A stretch of 64,000 nt of DNA. Source: Leptospira brenneri. Its GTDB lineage: Bacteria; Spirochaetota; Leptospiria; Leptospirales; Leptospiraceae. The DNA lies in NCBI RefSeq assembly GCF_002812125.1, contig NZ_NPDQ01000007.1:124001-188000 (forward strand), written 5' to 3'. Every line of letters starts with the position of its first letter. Positions within the stretch are counted from its first letter, which is position 1. The notes under the pieces are model-generated. The model made no database searches, was not told the DNA's origin, and was given only the letters and a program-made list of their open reading frames with translations. The translations under genes were made by a program, and so were the position numbers. Of the stretch, positions 42,505 to 52,170 are shown in pieces.

Positions 42505-44248
42505 AAAAGAAAAACACTAGTCCCACAATGCCCATATACAAATAAGAAAGTAAATTCCCATACAAACGGTAAAATGTCATTTCCCCTGGGATCACTTGCA
42601 CTTTCTTGCGAATGACAGCAGTGGATTCAATGGGTGTAAAATCATTATCTATATTACGACCAAGATGATCGGTAAATACAGATGTGCCTGAGTTCGTAGA
42701 CCTAACAATCCACTTACGAAATTCAATCGCGCGAAGGCGACCCAGAGTGTGGTGTTGGTATGTTTCTACAGAATTTCCATACCATTTATCATTTGTAACA
42801 TTGACGATAAAATCAGGATCTCCCTGAAATTTTCTCACAAATTCAGAGATAATCACTTCATAACAAATCAAAGGTAAAAAAGTACCAATTTGTTTTTCTT
42901 CCACTTTGTCTTTACTGTAGTATTCACGAACACTCACGGGACCCATGAGCATTGTATCTTCCCATCGAAGGTCTTTTTTTTGAGAAGAAGCAGTTTTTCT
43001 TGGTTCGTAATAAGGGATTAGATCAAGGCTGGTTCCCGGTGCAAATTGTCCGGTTTGTCCAGAGAGAGCATACATCCACTCAAAAGGCATGTATTCTCCA
43101 AAAATAAGTAAAAAAACTTTTTGATAACTTTTCCTTCTTTCCCCATTCGGATTCATAAGAACAGAAGAGTTATACATTCGCACATCTCTTCTCGAGATAC
43201 GACCAGGAAGTGCAGTAGGAACTAAATCCGCATCCAGTTCATTATAAAATACATTGGTTCCATGTCTTAAACTTAAGATCGCCATCAAAGATTCAAACTG
43301 GTGCCAATAGATTCGGCTATAACGAGTGACCTCTGTATCGTGAGTTGTGAAAAAGGGAACTCCCGATTCGGGAAGGACAACAAGATCCACCGGACTTTTT
43401 TTCAGTTCACTTTCAGTCATTGCATCAATGCGAGTCATTAGGTTTCGAATCTCTTCTGCGGGATTACGACCATCTCGAAATTCTAACGGTGCATTTGGTT
43501 GAACGATAAGAACATCACGCTCCGCTTTAGGTTTTACATTCGACCACTTTTGGTATAAATAATATCCATTCCCAAAAAATAAAACAAGAACCAAAACGAG
43601 GCCGAAACCACCAAACAAAAACTGTTTCTGAATTCTTTTATGTTTCGAAAGAAAATGAGTCAATATTCTAAAGAAGGTTTTTGGTTTTCTTAAATAAAAT
43701 AAATAATAAGAAACAAAAAATAAAAATGCAGATAATCCATAAGAGCTCGCATATTCCGCGTTTTGCGCTAAAATCTGGTTTTCAGCAACAATGTTTCCAA
43801 AATACCAAGGGAACACTTGAGGAGTAAAAAACTCAGCAACGAGAATCGAAACAGAAGCAATGACAGGGAAAAATCGTTTTACCCGTTTTGCTAAAAAAGA
43901 AAATAATAAAAGATAAACAGGGAATTTAAAATTTAAAAGGATCGCAGAACCAATAAATATAGGAACTGCTAAGTACCAATCAAAACCACCAAATACTGTG
44001 GTCATATGGTAAATCCAATGAAAAGAAACTAAATAAAAAAGAATCGAAAAACCAAACCCATGATAAATGAGTTTTTTCCATTCTCCACGATTTCTTTTTT
44101 CGATAAGAAAAAGGCCTAAAGGAGCAAACCAAACAAAAAAAGGAAAGTTTACAGGAGCAAAAGAAAGGAAGGAAAATAAAGCAGTGACCGCATAACAAAA
44201 AACGGATATGATACCTTCTCGCGAAATTAAAAAACGAATTAGTTTCAT
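42485..44248 (-). CDS. lnt: apolipoprotein N-acyltransferase
   Basis: The 587-residue protein has about eight N-terminal membrane helices (1-235) and a nitrilase-like periplasmic domain. The catalytic triad is visible: Glu294 in VLPESG, Lys377 in SYQKVFLL and Cys462 in LPLICYE. It adds the third acyl chain to the N-terminal Cys of lipoproteins, and several predicted lipoproteins occur in this window. It is about 60 residues longer than the Escherichia coli enzyme. A membrane-anchored protein gene overlaps its end. Confidence 0.92.
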   Translation of the reverse strand: MKLIRFLISREGIISVFCYAVTALFSFLSFAPVNFPFFVWFAPLGLFLIEKRNRGEWKKLIYHGFGFSILFYLVSFHWIYHMTTVFGGFDWYLAVPIFIGSAILLNFKFPVYLLLFSFLAKRVKRFFPVIASVSILVAEFFTPQVFPWYFGNIVAENQILAQNAEYASSYGLSAFLFFVSYYLFYLRKPKTFFRILTHFLSKHKRIQKQFLFGGFGLVLVLVLFFGNGYYLYQKWSNVKPKAERDVLIVQPNAPLEFRDGRNPAEEIRNLMTRIDAMTESELKKSPVDLVVLPESGVPFFTTHDTEVTRYSRIYWHQFESLMAILSLRHGTNVFYNELDADLVPTALPGRISRRDVRMYNSSVLMNPNGERRKSYQKVFLLIFGEYMPFEWMYALSGQTGQFAPGTSLDLIPYYEPRKTASSQKKDLRWEDTMLMGPVSVREYYSKDKVEEKQIGTFLPLICYEVIISEFVRKFQGDPDFIVNVTNDKWYGNSVETYQHHTLGRLRAIEFRKWIVRSTNSGTSVFTDHLGRNIDNDFTPIESTAVIRKKVQVIPGEMTFYRLYGNLLSYLYMGIVGLVFFFYAKRNS

Positions 44249-44272
44249 ACCCGTTAGACTACAAAAAATAAA

Positions 44273-45310
44273 TTACGATTTGTTGTAGTTATTGTTACCG
44301 TTTTGCACTTTTGTAAAAATCATTTTACCAGCAGCAGTTTGGATGATACTAGTCACAACCACACGTACATCTTTTCCGACCAAATGTCCGCCATTTTCAA
44401 TCACAACCATAGTTCCATCTTCTAAGTAACCAATTCCTTGGTTTTCATCCTTTCCTTCTTTGATGACGGAAATTTGGAACTCTTCTCCAGGAAGAACCAC
44501 TGGTTTGAGTGCGTTTGCAAGATTATTTAAGTTGAGAACACGAACCCCTTGTAACTCAGCCACTTTGTTTAGGTTGAAGTCGTTAGTAACAACAGCTCCA
44601 CCAGTATCACGTGCTAATTTTACAAGTTTTGCATCCACTTCTCTTGTATCTGAATAATCGGTATAAGTGATCTTAACTTCGATAGATCCTTTTCTTTGTA
44701 GTTTGTTCAGCATCTCAAGACCACGTCTTCCACGCGCCCTTTTGATTGGGTCCGAAGAATCAGAGATCAATTGGATTTCTCTTAATACAAAGTTAGGTAG
44801 GATGAGTGGACCATCCAAAAAATGTGTGTCAGCAATATCCAAAATACGACCATCAATCACAACTGAGGTATCTAAGATTTTATCTTTAATTTGGCTACTT
44901 GCAGTTTCAAGACCTGGAATTTGGAAACTAGAGCCAGACCCACCATTACCACCGCCAAAAATCGCAAGACCTGGTTTTTTAGCGAATGCAACGCCAGTTT
45001 TGATTCCTGTTAAGAACAAAAGCACAGCTACAAATATTGCAATGGATTTATACCCGTAATCGTTTAGGAGGCTCACCGGAAATGCAGCAATAGACAATCC
45101 AAGTAGTGCTCCTACACTAGCACAAAGTACAAGATCAGCTTTGATTTCAGGGAATAATTTTCTTTCACCAAGTACGAGAACTAGGGAATAAATAAAAATG
45201 ACTCCAGCAAGCACCCCCGCCAAAACGAGGTTTTGCGATTCCGAATATAAGAAGAAAAACGATACTGAAGAGACTAAAATTGTCCCTAAAGTTGAAAGTA
45301 AATGTTTCAT
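44273..45310 (-). CDS. PIN/TRAM-domain membrane protein (YacL-like)
   Basis: The 345-residue protein has four membrane helices (1-110). A PIN domain follows (about 140-260, [18 protein letters not shown] with the metal-binding aspartates), then a C-terminal TRAM-like beta domain (about 275-335). It matches the YacL family found near carD in many bacteria. PIN domains are usually nucleases, but the target of this group is unknown. Downstream is lnt; upstream, 38 bases away, is carD. Confidence 0.85.
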   Translation of the reverse strand: MKHLLSTLGTILVSSVSFFFLYSESQNLVLAGVLAGVIFIYSLVLVLGERKLFPEIKADLVLCASVGALLGLSIAAFPVSLLNDYGYKSIAIFVAVLLFLTGIKTGVAFAKKPGLAIFGGGNGGSGSSFQIPGLETASSQIKDKILDTSVVIDGRILDIADTHFLDGPLILPNFVLREIQLISDSSDPIKRARGRRGLEMLNKLQRKGSIEVKITYTDYSDTREVDAKLVKLARDTGGAVVTNDFNLNKVAELQGVRVLNLNNLANALKPVVLPGEEFQISVIKEGKDENQGIGYLEDGTMVVIENGGHLVGKDVRVVVTSIIQTAAGKMIFTKVQNGNNNYNKS

Positions 45311-45348
45311 AACTCAATCCTTGTAAAAGAGTTGAGTAAAACGGAAGT

Positions 45349-45930
45349 TTATTCTAAATCTAGATCATCATCCAATTCTTTTGGAGGCGGTGCTGGAGCC
45401 AATCCCTGAACCGAAGCCGCTAAGACATCCGATACGATGTTTCCTGCTTCTTCCTGGGGTACACCTTTACTAAGTGCAATTTCCATCTTTACTAAATTAT
45501 AGGCGCTCTCATAGAGCTTTCTTTCCATAATGGAAAGTTCTTTGCCATAGGCACGTCTGTAAAGATTACGGCAAACATCAGCCACCTCGAAAATGGAACC
45601 AGATTTGATCTTGTTCATATTGTTCTGGTAACGGACCTTCCAGTCCTCTTCCGTGTCGACCTCATCCTTTTTTAGGAGAGTGAGAACTTTTTTGATCTCT
45701 TTTTTATCAATGATCGACCGGATACCCACATCCATTGCCCGATCCACAGGAATAGAGACCTTCATTTTGGAACCTTGAATTTCCAAGCTGTAACAGTCTT
45801 TTTTCTTTCCCAGAATCAGCTTTTTCGCAACTTCTGTGACTTCACCTACTCCATGGATAGGGTACACAACATAGTCCCCTACCTTGAATTTAGGCTCTTT
45901 AGTTTTTTCGTTTAGTTTTTTTGTAGCCAA
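45349..45930 (-). CDS. CarD-family transcription regulator
   Basis: The 193-residue protein starts with a CarD/TRCF RNA-polymerase-interacting domain ([20 protein letters not shown], about 19-38). An all-helical C-terminal domain with [23 protein letters not shown] (about 130-155) follows. CarD binds the RNA polymerase beta subunit and stabilises open promoter complexes; Borrelia LtpA is a related spirochaete protein. The start is TTG at 45930. A consensus promoter lies about 30 bases upstream. It is probably transcribed with the PIN/TRAM gene. Confidence 0.92.
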   Translation of the reverse strand: MATKKLNEKTKEPKFKVGDYVVYPIHGVGEVTEVAKKLILGKKKDCYSLEIQGSKMKVSIPVDRAMDVGIRSIIDKKEIKKVLTLLKKDEVDTEEDWKVRYQNNMNKIKSGSIFEVADVCRNLYRRAYGKELSIMERKLYESAYNLVKMEIALSKGVPQEEAGNIVSDVLAASVQGLAPAPPPKELDDDLDLE

Positions 45931-45952
45931 GTAAGTATAATAACTTCCGTAA

Positions 45953-45995
45953 ATACTCTTGCCCTTGAGTATACCCTAAAATTGACGAATGTCAA
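45953..45995 (-). promoter_or_regulatory. consensus promoter of carD with an overlapping inverted repeat
   Basis: On the minus strand TTGACA (45990-45995) and TATACT (45968-45973) are separated by 16 bases, giving a good housekeeping promoter. ATACTC (45967-45972 on the minus strand) and GAGTAT (45953-45958) form an inverted repeat around the start of transcription that could be an operator. Confidence 0.7.
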
Positions 45996-46015
45996 GGAAG
46001 TTGGCAAAAATAGTT

Positions 46016-46627
46016 TTAGAATCGAATGGTTTTTACTTGAGCGTCCGTAAGCGAAGGGAGCTTCGACTTCACCGCCTCTAGTGTGTCTTTGGCATCATCC
46101 AAACGATAGAAATAACCCGCAAAAAGTTTCCCTGTAGAAGTACGAAAGATCCGACCTCGTAAAGCGGGATTTGTATCAATCAATTGTTTTCCGACTGCCA
46201 CGGCTTCTTCTGGTGTGAAATCCCCAATTTGAACCATATAGTTGATCTGGTCATTTTTCGGAGGGAATTTTAATGCGGAAGGAAAAGGAGAACTGGAACT
46301 AGAGTCTGGTTCGGAGGGCCGAGATTCTTCTCTTCCTCCGTCTGATTCTCCCGTTTCTGTCAATTTTGGTGCGGGGAGTTTTGGGGAACCCAGATTCGAA
46401 AATGAAGTCTCAGAGTTCTCCTTAAATTTGGTTTCTTTTTGTCCCAGTTGGATCCCCACTACCATACCCGAGGTAAAAAGTAAGATAGCACCGATAAGAA
46501 GGATAAAAGCAGATTTAGGTTTCCCTGTGGTTCCTAAATAGGAATGAGTTTGTGGGGAATAGGACGGAATCTCGCCCTCTAAGGGTCGGCCGGATCTAAG
46601 CTTTCTTGAATAATCTATATTTTGCAT
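46016..46627 (-). CDS. SPOR-like membrane protein
   Basis: The 203-residue protein has one membrane helix (about 39-59, AFILLIGAILLFTSGMVVGIQL). A flexible S-, P- and E-rich linker follows. The C-terminal domain (about 125-203) has NYMVQIGDFTPEEAVAVGKQL and GKLFAGYFYRLDDAKDTLEAVK, which fit a SPOR peptidoglycan-binding fold. Such proteins localise to the septum or wall. The gene diverges from the methyltransferase gene. Confidence 0.7.
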   Translation of the reverse strand: MQNIDYSRKLRSGRPLEGEIPSYSPQTHSYLGTTGKPKSAFILLIGAILLFTSGMVVGIQLGQKETKFKENSETSFSNLGSPKLPAPKLTETGESDGGREESRPSEPDSSSSSPFPSALKFPPKNDQINYMVQIGDFTPEEAVAVGKQLIDTNPALRGRIFRTSTGKLFAGYFYRLDDAKDTLEAVKSKLPSLTDAQVKTIRF

Positions 46628-46776
46628 GGGCGTTCCGGTATATCTCTATTACTCTAATTGTCGGACAGCGATTGGAAAAAATAGAATGGTTTTTTGATGA
46701 AATTAAAATGCTTCATGTGACTTGTAGATCGTAGTTGAAATCACTAGTCGCATTTTAAAAATGATATTACCGAATC

Positions 46777-47403
46777 GTGAACTGCCCTCTTTGTGAATCT
46801 GAATCCCTTCCCTTTTTTACCAATCGGTTTCGTTCTTACAAGAGATGCCTTACTTGCCTTTCCATTTTTATGGAACCTGAATTTTGGCCAAATCTAGAGG
46901 AAGAAAAATCAAGGTATTTGGAACACAATAACGATGTGGAGGACATTCGTTACCAAAATTTTTTAAAACCAATTGTGGATAAAATTTTGACCAATCAAAA
47001 ATCAAGTGATGATGGACTAGATTACGGTGCAGGTCCTGGACCCGTGGTTCAATATTTATTAAACCAGTCAGGGTATTCGATTCAATTATATGACCCCTTC
47101 TTTCATTACTACCCAGAGAATTTAAAACAAACATACGATTATATCATCCTAACAGAAGTTGTGGAACATTTCCATTCCCCAAAAAATGAATTTCAAAAAT
47201 TATACAACTTATTAAATACAAACGGATGTTTGTATATCTTAACCCATCCCTATGATGACTCGATCCACTTTGAGAAGTGGTATTATAAAAATGACCAAAC
47301 CCATACCTTCTTTTACACAAAAGAAGCATTTGAATGGATTTTAAATCATTATGGATTCAAAAGTTTAGAAATCCATAATAGAATTATTATATTAAAAAAG
47401 TAA
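46777..47403 (+). CDS. zinc-ribbon class I SAM methyltransferase
   Basis: The 208-residue protein begins with a zinc-ribbon-like CPLCESES...CLTC, followed by a methyltransferase-like fold. The SAM-binding loop is DYGAGPGPVVQYLL (about 88), with YDYIILTEVVEHF (about 125) in the post-II position. The length and order are those of methyltransferase-11/23 proteins that often modify tRNA or small metabolites; the target is unknown. The start is GTG at 46777. It stands alone. Confidence 0.8.
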   Translation: MNCPLCESESLPFFTNRFRSYKRCLTCLSIFMEPEFWPNLEEEKSRYLEHNNDVEDIRYQNFLKPIVDKILTNQKSSDDGLDYGAGPGPVVQYLLNQSGYSIQLYDPFFHYYPENLKQTYDYIILTEVVEHFHSPKNEFQKLYNLLNTNGCLYILTHPYDDSIHFEKWYYKNDQTHTFFYTKEAFEWILNHYGFKSLEIHNRIIILKK

Positions 47404-47546
47404 TCGAATCTAACCATCATCAAAGTAACTATTAGAATTCAAATCTTCCGAAAGTTTTGGAGTTAGAGCAAATGGATCACAAGATTCTTATCCTCAAATC
47501 CTTTGCTAAATTCAATGAAAAAACAGCAAAGATCAATAGTGAGATA

Positions 47547-48440
47547 CTAAGGAAGATTCATCAATGTGGAAATGTCGATTGCGTTCAGTTGGCGTCCTTT
47601 GAAAAACCAAATATCATCCATCTTTCCTGAAAAAAACCGAGGATTACTATAACCATAACCGATGTTTAGTGGTGTTCCTGTCCACCATTGAAACGGCAAA
47701 CTCCCAGTAATGCATCCAGTGACATTCGACACATTGACCGTATCAGCGGTAGCACCCACATTGACTCCATTGACCCAAATGGTTCCCTGCTGTGTGGCTC
47801 CACTATGAACATAAGTGATATGAGTCCATACGTTTGCAGACAAAACTGTTGAGGAAGCCCCATGTGTAAGATTCTGATTATTCCAATAGGAAAAATAAGA
47901 AGAAAACTCGAAATGCCCTGTTCCATTCAATGCAAGCATGACCCCGGGATTGGAACCATTACCTTGTTGGAAACCCAAAATTTGATTGCTTGTAGCATTG
48001 TTTGGAAAAATCCATAACGCAATGGAGAAGTCCTCGTTACAAACAGGAGCAAAGTCACTGGAAAATAATTGATCCGTTCCGTTGAAAGAAGCAGTGCCGT
48101 TTGGCAAATTGGAACGACTGAAAGTATAAGATGGACCTAAAGTCGCAGGCCAAGACCCGCCAGGGAAATAACCATGATTCGCATTTCCGCTTAAATCACT
48201 TGTGTTCCCATCCAGAGGGTACCAAGCGTACAGTCCCGAAGCCAAGGATGCGGGGACAATGTATTGTTGGATTTTGGACCCATTACTACAATACTTTCCT
48301 CCGAGCAAACATTCCAAAATGATAGTTTCCCTTCGCGCTTCAGTTTGGAGATCGCCAACATTATTGAATTGTAATGGTCGACAAACGAGGACGAAAACCA
48401 TCCCAAATACAAAAACAAACGTTTTAAAAAATGGAAACAA
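47547..48440 (-). CDS. LamG-type lipoprotein starting at TTG
   Basis: I choose TTG 48440 (297 residues). It is preceded by GGAGGTG and leaves a lipoprotein signal (FPFFKTFVFVFGMVFVLVC). The upstream ATG at 48557 would add 39 residues and overlap the divergent regulator region. The mature part is a LamG/concanavalin A-like jelly-roll: YAWYPLDGNTSDLSGNANHG, FSIALWIFPNNATSNQ and WTHITYVHSGATQQGTIWVNGV. Such domains bind sugars or host ligands. It is a single gene. Confidence 0.8.
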   Translation of the reverse strand: MFPFFKTFVFVFGMVFVLVCRPLQFNNVGDLQTEARRETIILECLLGGKYCSNGSKIQQYIVPASLASGLYAWYPLDGNTSDLSGNANHGYFPGGSWPATLGPSYTFSRSNLPNGTASFNGTDQLFSSDFAPVCNEDFSIALWIFPNNATSNQILGFQQGNGSNPGVMLALNGTGHFEFSSYFSYWNNQNLTHGASSTVLSANVWTHITYVHSGATQQGTIWVNGVNVGATADTVNVSNVTGCITGSLPFQWWTGTPLNIGYGYSNPRFFSGKMDDIWFFKGRQLNAIDISTLMNLP

Positions 48441-48444
48441 AGGG

Positions 48445-48451
48445 CACCTCC
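48445..48451 (-). promoter_or_regulatory. consensus ribosome binding site deciding the LamG TTG start
   Basis: GGAGGTG on the minus strand lies four bases from TTG 48440 (five from GGAGG), far better than any site before the upstream ATG. It supports TTG as the start. Confidence 0.8.
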
Positions 48452-48572
48452 ACAAATATGAATCAATCTTTTGGAAGTAGAAGTTTACTAAGAATTGGTG
48501 ATTCAGTCGTCCGAGGCTATATTTTTGGACATTTTTTACACTTGCGCAAATGAACATGCGCTTAGAAAACCT

Positions 48573-50156
48573 ATGATGATGTGGTCGAAGTCCTGGTTTT
48601 TTCTTTGCCTTAGTTTATTTATCTGCAACTGTTCCTATTTTTACGAAAACAACATCACGGACAAATTCGAATTTTTCGAGGACAGGAACCATCAAATTGA
48701 TATTTCGACTATTAAACAAGTTCAGAAATGGAATCAAGTTAAAGAGAACTCCGTTAACTTTTATTACACAAAAAACATTATCTGGTTAAGAGCACCGATC
48801 TCAGATCCAAGCTTTAAACCAGGAAGTATACTTTCTTTCGAGTGGCGTGTCCTCGATCACATTACCTTGTATTATCCAAATTCAGAACATTCCTATACTG
48901 AATACAAATCGGGGGATAACTTTCCGAAATCAACTTGGGCCGTCCCGGAAGCTTTGAATCCGAGTTTTCGGATCCCTATCCCCTCCCATTCAAATGAAAA
49001 ATTTTTTTATATCCGATTGCAATCCAGTTCTCTCATTTCCTTTCCCATTCTATTACTGAACGAAAACGAATTTCTAAATAAAATCCTTATCGAATCATCT
49101 GCAAATTGGTCCATTCTCTGTTTCTCTGGGGTAATGTTAATCATTAGTATATTTTGTGCTTTTGCATTTCGATTACATGAATTTTTTTACTATTCAATTT
49201 ATGTCATTACGAATACCCTCTGGTGCAATACCCAATTTGGAAATTCATTCCACAGCTTTTGGCCTAATGCAATATGGTGGCAAGGCAAGGCGATTTTATT
49301 CTTTTTATCAGTGGGCATTGCTGCGTCGTTTCAATTCACGAGATTATTTTTAGAAACAAAAACAAAAACTCCATTCGTAGATAAAATATTAGCAACGTTA
49401 GCGGCCACTGGACTGATTTCGGCCTTTGGAATTTTAACAACCGAAGAGTATTCTTTTTTTTCTAAGGTTATCAACTTAACTTATATTGTTTCAATTCCTT
49501 TGATACTTCTAACAGGAATTAAAGTTTTTCTAATGGGTGAAAAAAGGATTATTTTTTTCTTAGCAAGTTGGGGATTGTATTTTTTCTTCGGATATATTAC
49601 TATTTTTTATCATCTAGGAATTACTAATTATTCCTTACTAGCTGTTTATGGCCCAGCTTTTGCTTTCCAATTAGATTTATTTTTTTTATTGTTCAATTTA
49701 TTCCAAAAGTACCAAGACTTAATACTGAATAGAAATAATATTTTAGAAAGGATGTTTGCTCTTGAGGCAGGCCAAAAAAACAAGTATACCAAATCGAAGT
49801 TAGAAAAAATCGATTACAATCATTTTTTACACAAACTAGAATTATGGATGAAAGAGGAAAAACCTTACCTAGATGAAAAGTTAGATTTAGAAAAAACGGC
49901 TTTAGCGATTGGATTAAACATCCAACAAACATCCGAACTAATTAACGCCAAACTCGAACTCAGTTTCCGTTCTTACGTCAACTCTTACAGAATTGCGGAA
50001 GCAAAACAAATATTAAAAACCAATCCTGAACTTTCCATCATATCAGTTGCGTTCGCAACCGGGTTTGGCTCAAAATCAAGTTTCAATTCAGAATTCAAAA
50101 AAACCACAGGCCTTACACCTATTGAATTCAGAAAAGAAATGAAATCATTTCGATAA
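48573..50156 (+). CDS. 7TMR-DISM membrane sensor fused to an AraC-type DNA-binding domain
   Basis: I choose ATG 48573 (527 residues) over an upstream TTG. The N-terminus is a signal or lipoprotein-like segment with ICNC (about 20). A jelly-roll extracellular domain follows (about 40-165, IWLRAPISD...FEWRVLDHITLYYP), then about seven helices (170-390). The end (about 420-527) is an AraC/HTH_18 domain with LEKTALAIGLNIQQTSELINAKLELSFRSYVNSYRIAEA and SVAFATGFGSKSSFNSEFKKTTGLTPIEFR. It is a one-component receptor that must bind DNA while in the membrane. The target operon is not known. Confidence 0.85.
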   Translation: MMMWSKSWFFLCLSLFICNCSYFYENNITDKFEFFEDRNHQIDISTIKQVQKWNQVKENSVNFYYTKNIIWLRAPISDPSFKPGSILSFEWRVLDHITLYYPNSEHSYTEYKSGDNFPKSTWAVPEALNPSFRIPIPSHSNEKFFYIRLQSSSLISFPILLLNENEFLNKILIESSANWSILCFSGVMLIISIFCAFAFRLHEFFYYSIYVITNTLWCNTQFGNSFHSFWPNAIWWQGKAILFFLSVGIAASFQFTRLFLETKTKTPFVDKILATLAATGLISAFGILTTEEYSFFSKVINLTYIVSIPLILLTGIKVFLMGEKRIIFFLASWGLYFFFGYITIFYHLGITNYSLLAVYGPAFAFQLDLFFLLFNLFQKYQDLILNRNNILERMFALEAGQKNKYTKSKLEKIDYNHFLHKLELWMKEEKPYLDEKLDLEKTALAIGLNIQQTSELINAKLELSFRSYVNSYRIAEAKQILKTNPELSIISVAFATGFGSKSSFNSEFKKTTGLTPIEFRKEMKSFR

Positions 50157-50157
50157 T

Positions 50158-52089
50158 TTAAGCCTTAACCAAAAGCTCTTTAAGTTTTTCATGATTTGGA
50201 TCTCTCAATTGTATTTGTTTCAACAAAAAAGTGAATCTATCTCTATCACCATTCAGACGGCACACATCCGCTAAATGTATCATGTTACGAATATTAGAAG
50301 GCTGCCTTAGTCGCACCCTTTCGCTCAATTCTTGCGATTCCGACAAAAAAGATTGAGATTTATAAATTGAATAAAGACGTTTATATAGTACTGACGTGTG
50401 GAACATCCATCCCGTATCAGATGGAAAATTTTCTAATGCCAAACTAGCATATTCCACTGCTTTCAGTAATACACCTTCTTTTTCATATAGTCTTGTAATA
50501 TACTTTAGTTCCTTTATTGAAATATCTAATGCAGAGTTATATGAAAGCAACACATCCAATGCTTTACTATGTTCTTTTTCCTTAATAAGCTCTTTCGCTT
50601 CTATCCAGTGAATGCCTGGTTTGGAAAGCAGTGCTAAATTATATTCTAATGAGATCAGACTTAAATCATCAGAAAATTTACCTTTCGATCTTAAATTGCT
50701 CATCAAAGTTTCAATATTGCCACTAGATTCTTCGAGACACTCCAGGATTAAATTATGATTCTCGTTAATTTCTCGAAATCTGCCTGTTTCGCTAATGACA
50801 ATATCATCTTTTCCATCCGATCCACAAATAATTTTGTCTCCTTTTTTCATCTGGAAAACGGATATAAATCGATTTGTTGGAACCTCCATGACTCCAAGTT
50901 TATAATAATGAATTTCATCTTCGATAAATCGGGCCTTACCATCGCGGTATAAAATGATCCAAGGGTGTTCTAAATTAATAAAATATAAGGTGCCAGTAGA
51001 TTCTTCCAATAGTCCTAACACTGCAGAAACAAGCATTGCTCCGTCAAAAGTTTCGAAAATTTTCTGCAAGTCTAAATAACAATCATGTAACCATCTTTCT
51101 GGAGACCTATTGGATGATGCTGGATCCATTTTAGATCGTATAACAATCGAATTATATACTGCTCCAAGTACAATGGCACCACCTGCACCTTGAATGGACT
51201 TTCCCATGGCATCACCATTTATGAATGCCTTATACCTTTTACCTTGTAAAATTAAGTTATATACTGAAAGATAATCTCCACCTAACTGGTATTCCTTATT
51301 CCTAAAATGGAATTTCTTATATTGACTTAACAATGTCTTGATTGTTATAGCGTTCCCGTCTGTTTCTTTCCCAATCAGAGGGTCGAATAACAATGTTGTT
51401 AAAAAATAATCACCATCTTGTTGCGATTTTAATGCCTGAATTTCATCAACCGTTTTGGTTATTTTTTTATGATTCAAAAAGGAATGAAAACGATATCTCT
51501 CCATAATGAGGCCGCTAAAAATTCCAATTACATAACTAATTGCCAAGTTTTGCATAGAATAGGCAGCGGCAGCAGTCGATAGATCGGGTTTATAAACGAT
51601 GACCGAAATCGCAAAAATCAAAATCGAGACGGGATAATAGATAAATAAAGTTTTTCTCGGCAAAGGCAAAAAAGGAAGGATCATCACAAGCATCTGGTAG
51701 CCCGACACATAAGGTGAATCGTCGGCGATCCGGCCTGTATATAAGGCTGCCGTAAACAAAAGATATGCGTATGTAATGTAAGCCCAAGTAAGCCCTTCCC
51801 AAGAGGACAGTTTGTTCTTAAAATGATTATAAATAATAAAAACTATGTAAAAAAAACAAAGGAGGCTAAAACCAATCCGGAAATAAAATAACTCAGGAAA
51901 TTCTGGATGCAATTCAGCATCAGTACCAAATGCAAAACCTAACATACCAAATACGCCAATGAAACTACCAGGTATCTGAATGATACGAGTGTGCCTATCT
52001 AGTTCGTTAACATAATCCTGGTTGTAGATTTTCCTTTCAGGAGTGAGATCTAGGAATTTTGCAAGAATCGTTCTGAAATACTGATACAC
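50158..52089 (-). CDS. membrane PP2C (SpoIIE-type) phosphatase with TPR tail
   Basis: The 643-residue protein has about six membrane helices (30-205). A PP2C domain follows, with QLGGDYLSVYNL, FINGDAMGKSIQGAGGAIVLG, IICGSDGKDDIV and DDLSLISLEY (about 225-485). A TPR-like C-terminal part (about 490-643) ends with LSERVRLRQP and LRDPNHEKLKELL. The DGDYFL...GDAMGKS and TPR pattern is shared with the C-terminal half of the 1,904-residue protein. The start is GTG at 52089. It lies 19 bases after the cytochrome oxidase operon terminator. Confidence 0.85.
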   Translation of the reverse strand: MYQYFRTILAKFLDLTPERKIYNQDYVNELDRHTRIIQIPGSFIGVFGMLGFAFGTDAELHPEFPELFYFRIGFSLLCFFYIVFIIYNHFKNKLSSWEGLTWAYITYAYLLFTAALYTGRIADDSPYVSGYQMLVMILPFLPLPRKTLFIYYPVSILIFAISVIVYKPDLSTAAAAYSMQNLAISYVIGIFSGLIMERYRFHSFLNHKKITKTVDEIQALKSQQDGDYFLTTLLFDPLIGKETDGNAITIKTLLSQYKKFHFRNKEYQLGGDYLSVYNLILQGKRYKAFINGDAMGKSIQGAGGAIVLGAVYNSIVIRSKMDPASSNRSPERWLHDCYLDLQKIFETFDGAMLVSAVLGLLEESTGTLYFINLEHPWIILYRDGKARFIEDEIHYYKLGVMEVPTNRFISVFQMKKGDKIICGSDGKDDIVISETGRFREINENHNLILECLEESSGNIETLMSNLRSKGKFSDDLSLISLEYNLALLSKPGIHWIEAKELIKEKEHSKALDVLLSYNSALDISIKELKYITRLYEKEGVLLKAVEYASLALENFPSDTGWMFHTSVLYKRLYSIYKSQSFLSESQELSERVRLRQPSNIRNMIHLADVCRLNGDRDRFTFLLKQIQLRDPNHEKLKELLVKA

Positions 52090-52104
52090 GATTCTTCATT
52101 AGAC

Positions 52105-52130
52105 GAAAAAGCCCGCACAAGGGCGGGCTT
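52105..52130 (-). terminator. terminator of the cytochrome oxidase operon
   Basis: AAGCCCGC and GCGGGCTT (52123-52130 and 52109-52116 as read on the minus strand) form an eight-pair stem with a six-base loop, and a short T-run follows. It lies between the subunit IV gene and the start of the PP2C gene and can act in either direction. Confidence 0.75.
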
Positions 52131-52170
52131 CTTTAAAATGGTTTTGAAAATTTTTTACGAAAGTTTTTGC

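Noticed and set aside
47472..47630. A 52-residue plus-strand ORF between the methyltransferase and LamG genes
   Set aside because: It has no convincing ribosome site and its last 84 bases run antisense to the LamG coding end, so it is probably a chance frame.
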